A stretch of DNA of 64,000 nt from WVXP01 sp964348095 (GTDB taxonomy: Bacteria > Desulfobacterota > BSN033 > WVXP01). Positions 62,995 through 64,000 of the stretch are shown here, in pieces (within the stretch, counting starts at the first letter, position 1; every line of letters starts with the position of its first letter). The notes beneath the pieces were generated by a model. The model was given only the letters and a program-made list of their open reading frames with translations. It did no database searches and was not told where the DNA came from. The translations under genes were made by a program, and so were the position numbers. The stretch lies in NCBI GenBank assembly GCA_964348095.1, contig CAYGBK010000015.1:124001-188000 (forward strand), given 5' to 3'.

Positions 62995-63573
62995 TTGATG
63001 ATAAAGCCTCTCGATCACAGTTTCCCGCCAAAGAGATTACTTCTCTTCCCTATCCTTTTGACAGTTCTGTTTCTGACACCCCACTTCTCCTTTGGCCAAG
63101 ATGACCTGTTCTTTCGAATGCGGGTTCTGAAGTATAAGGAGCCATTCTCTGCACGGAACTTTGAAGCCATCAACCTGAAAGTAGGAAATTCCGTACAATT
63201 GAATGAGTTTCAGGGAAAGGTGGTCATGCTGAATTTTTGGGCCACGTGGTGCGGTCCCTGCAAGCGAGAAATGGGCCCGATGGAGGTCCTTTACAAGAGA
63301 TTCAAAGACAGGGGGTTTGTAATCCTGGCTCTATCACTCGACCAGGGTGGGGCGAAAGTGGTCCAATCGTTTGTGGAGAAAAAGGGCCTCACCTTTCCGA
63401 TCCTGATGGACCCTTCGGGAAAAATCAAGTCCATCTATCACGTTACCTCCCTTCCAACCACATATCTCATCGACCAGAAAGGTCGAATTATCGGAAAATC
63501 TCTGGGACCGAGGGACTGGGGAAGCGAAGATGCTTTTTCCCTGATTGAATCGTTACTGGATGGGAGTCATTGA
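62995..63573 (+). CDS. TlpA-like periplasmic thioredoxin
   Basis: 192 residues. An N-terminal signal/anchor (RLLLFPILLTVLFLTPHFSF) exports a thioredoxin fold with the active site FWATWCGPCKRE (Cys86 and Cys89) and the cis-proline loop TSLPTTYLIDQKG. This is the TlpA/ResA type, which reduces disulfides in the periplasm, for example in cytochrome c maturation or metal-site assembly. Its active site is ordinary Cys-Cys, unlike the Sec glutaredoxin at 2.9 kb. Convergent with the DUF1684 gene, overlapping it by seven bases. Confidence 0.9.
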   Translation: MMIKPLDHSFPPKRLLLFPILLTVLFLTPHFSFGQDDLFFRMRVLKYKEPFSARNFEAINLKVGNSVQLNEFQGKVVMLNFWATWCGPCKREMGPMEVLYKRFKDRGFVILALSLDQGGAKVVQSFVEKKGLTFPILMDPSGKIKSIYHVTSLPTTYLIDQKGRIIGKSLGPRDWGSEDAFSLIESLLDGSH

Positions 63574-64000
63574 GACCCTTCTGAAGCATTTTTGTACTTC
63601 TTCTCCCCGGCTGTGATCCTGACGGAGAGAGAATTTTCCTCCGGTGGTATCGGACATGTGAAATTGTCATTGAACATACAGTTTGGACTATAGGCCATGT
63701 TGAAATCGATGACGGTGTGGTATCCAGGAAGGATCTCTGCATCGATGTAGCGCCCCATTTCATAAGTCTCCGTGCCATTTGTCTTGTCTCTGAAAGGAAC
63801 GAACAGAGAATCACTCAGGATGGACTTGTAGAGCTCGAGCCTATAGGTTTTTCCATTGAGCTCGAAGGTGAACTTCCCATATCGGACGTACCGCTTGTTA
63901 GTCCCTTTATTGGTGGGGAAGGTGGCGTAGTAGTCAGGATTATGAATATTCAGATTGTACCGGTCGATTTTTCCGGCAAAAACGTACTTCAAGTCTATGG
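63567..64000 (-). CDS. DUF1684 protein, C-terminal part (partial)
   Basis: The last 144 or so residues; the gene continues beyond the window. The DUF1684 ending is clear: TNGTETYEMGRYIDAEILPG, FNMAYSPNCMFNDNFTCPIP and PEENSLSVRITAGEKKY. The family forms small beta-rich, often exported proteins of unknown function, common in bacteria and haloarchaea. The reading frame is open to the last base, so the listed limit is the window border, not a start. Confidence 0.8.
   Translation of the reverse strand, partial: IDLKYVFAGKIDRYNLNIHNPDYYATFPTNKGTNKRYVRYGKFTFELNGKTYRLELYKSILSDSLFVPFRDKTNGTETYEMGRYIDAEILPGYHTVIDFNMAYSPNCMFNDNFTCPIPPEENSLSVRITAGEKKYKNASEGSQ

Overview
The window looks like a chromosomal piece of an anaerobic or facultative deltaproteobacterium-like organism (Desulfobacterota and relatives). 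The pointers are a split B12-dependent methylmalonyl-CoA mutase, an NtrC-type sigma-54 two-component system with ZraP/Spy-like periplasmic partners, HD-GYP and PAS signalling proteins, a DUF434 protein, and at least one UGA-encoded selenocysteine. The taxon is an inference from gene content; there is no rRNA or other marker gene here.

Layout. 0-6.2 kb: the end of a glutamate dehydrogenase, a large PEP/pyruvate-binding-domain protein, a selenocysteine glutaredoxin, a dispersed repeat, an unknown protein, DUF434 and a DnaJ-like protein. 6.3-14.5 kb: a plus-strand acyl-CoA/carboxylation block (B12 subunit and large subunit of methylmalonyl-CoA mutase, an AMP-forming acyl-CoA ligase, hydantoinase/oxoprolinase A and B subunits). 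14.7-19 kb: tandem universal stress protein, orphan TRAP binding protein, a frameshifted gene and a class IV aminotransferase. 19-24 kb: a minus-strand envelope/metal stress locus (two ZraP/Spy-like proteins, histidine kinase, sigma-54 activator). Upstream of its outermost gene lie a textbook -24/-12 promoter and palindromic upstream sites, so the locus probably regulates itself. 24-28 kb: a GalT-like nucleotidyltransferase, a 44-residue candidate selenoprotein with one membrane segment, a CPBP protease and a HEAT-repeat membrane protein. 28.8-38.9 kb: an AsmA/YhdP-like giant, a kinase without ATPase domain plus a lone receiver, radical SAM, DUF547, PHP and a zinc-ribbon AAA+ ATPase.

39-54.3 kb is different. 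It holds about twenty small, unrelated genes, all on the minus strand, many with signal peptides or membrane segments. At least six are broken by frameshifts or stops, and one AT-rich stretch is included. It resembles a decaying gene-cassette array or genomic island, although no integrase and no convincing attC site is visible.

54.6-64 kb returns to ordinary genes: M3 peptidase, GNAT, tandem ACT protein, UspA, a GAF/HD-GYP protein with its own promoter, a NadD-like and PncC pair, a TlpA-like thioredoxin and the end of a DUF1684 protein. Three copies of a modular non-coding repeat (about 3.2-3.5, 27.65-28.05 and 62.3-62.85 kb) carrying two strong hairpins are spread over the window.
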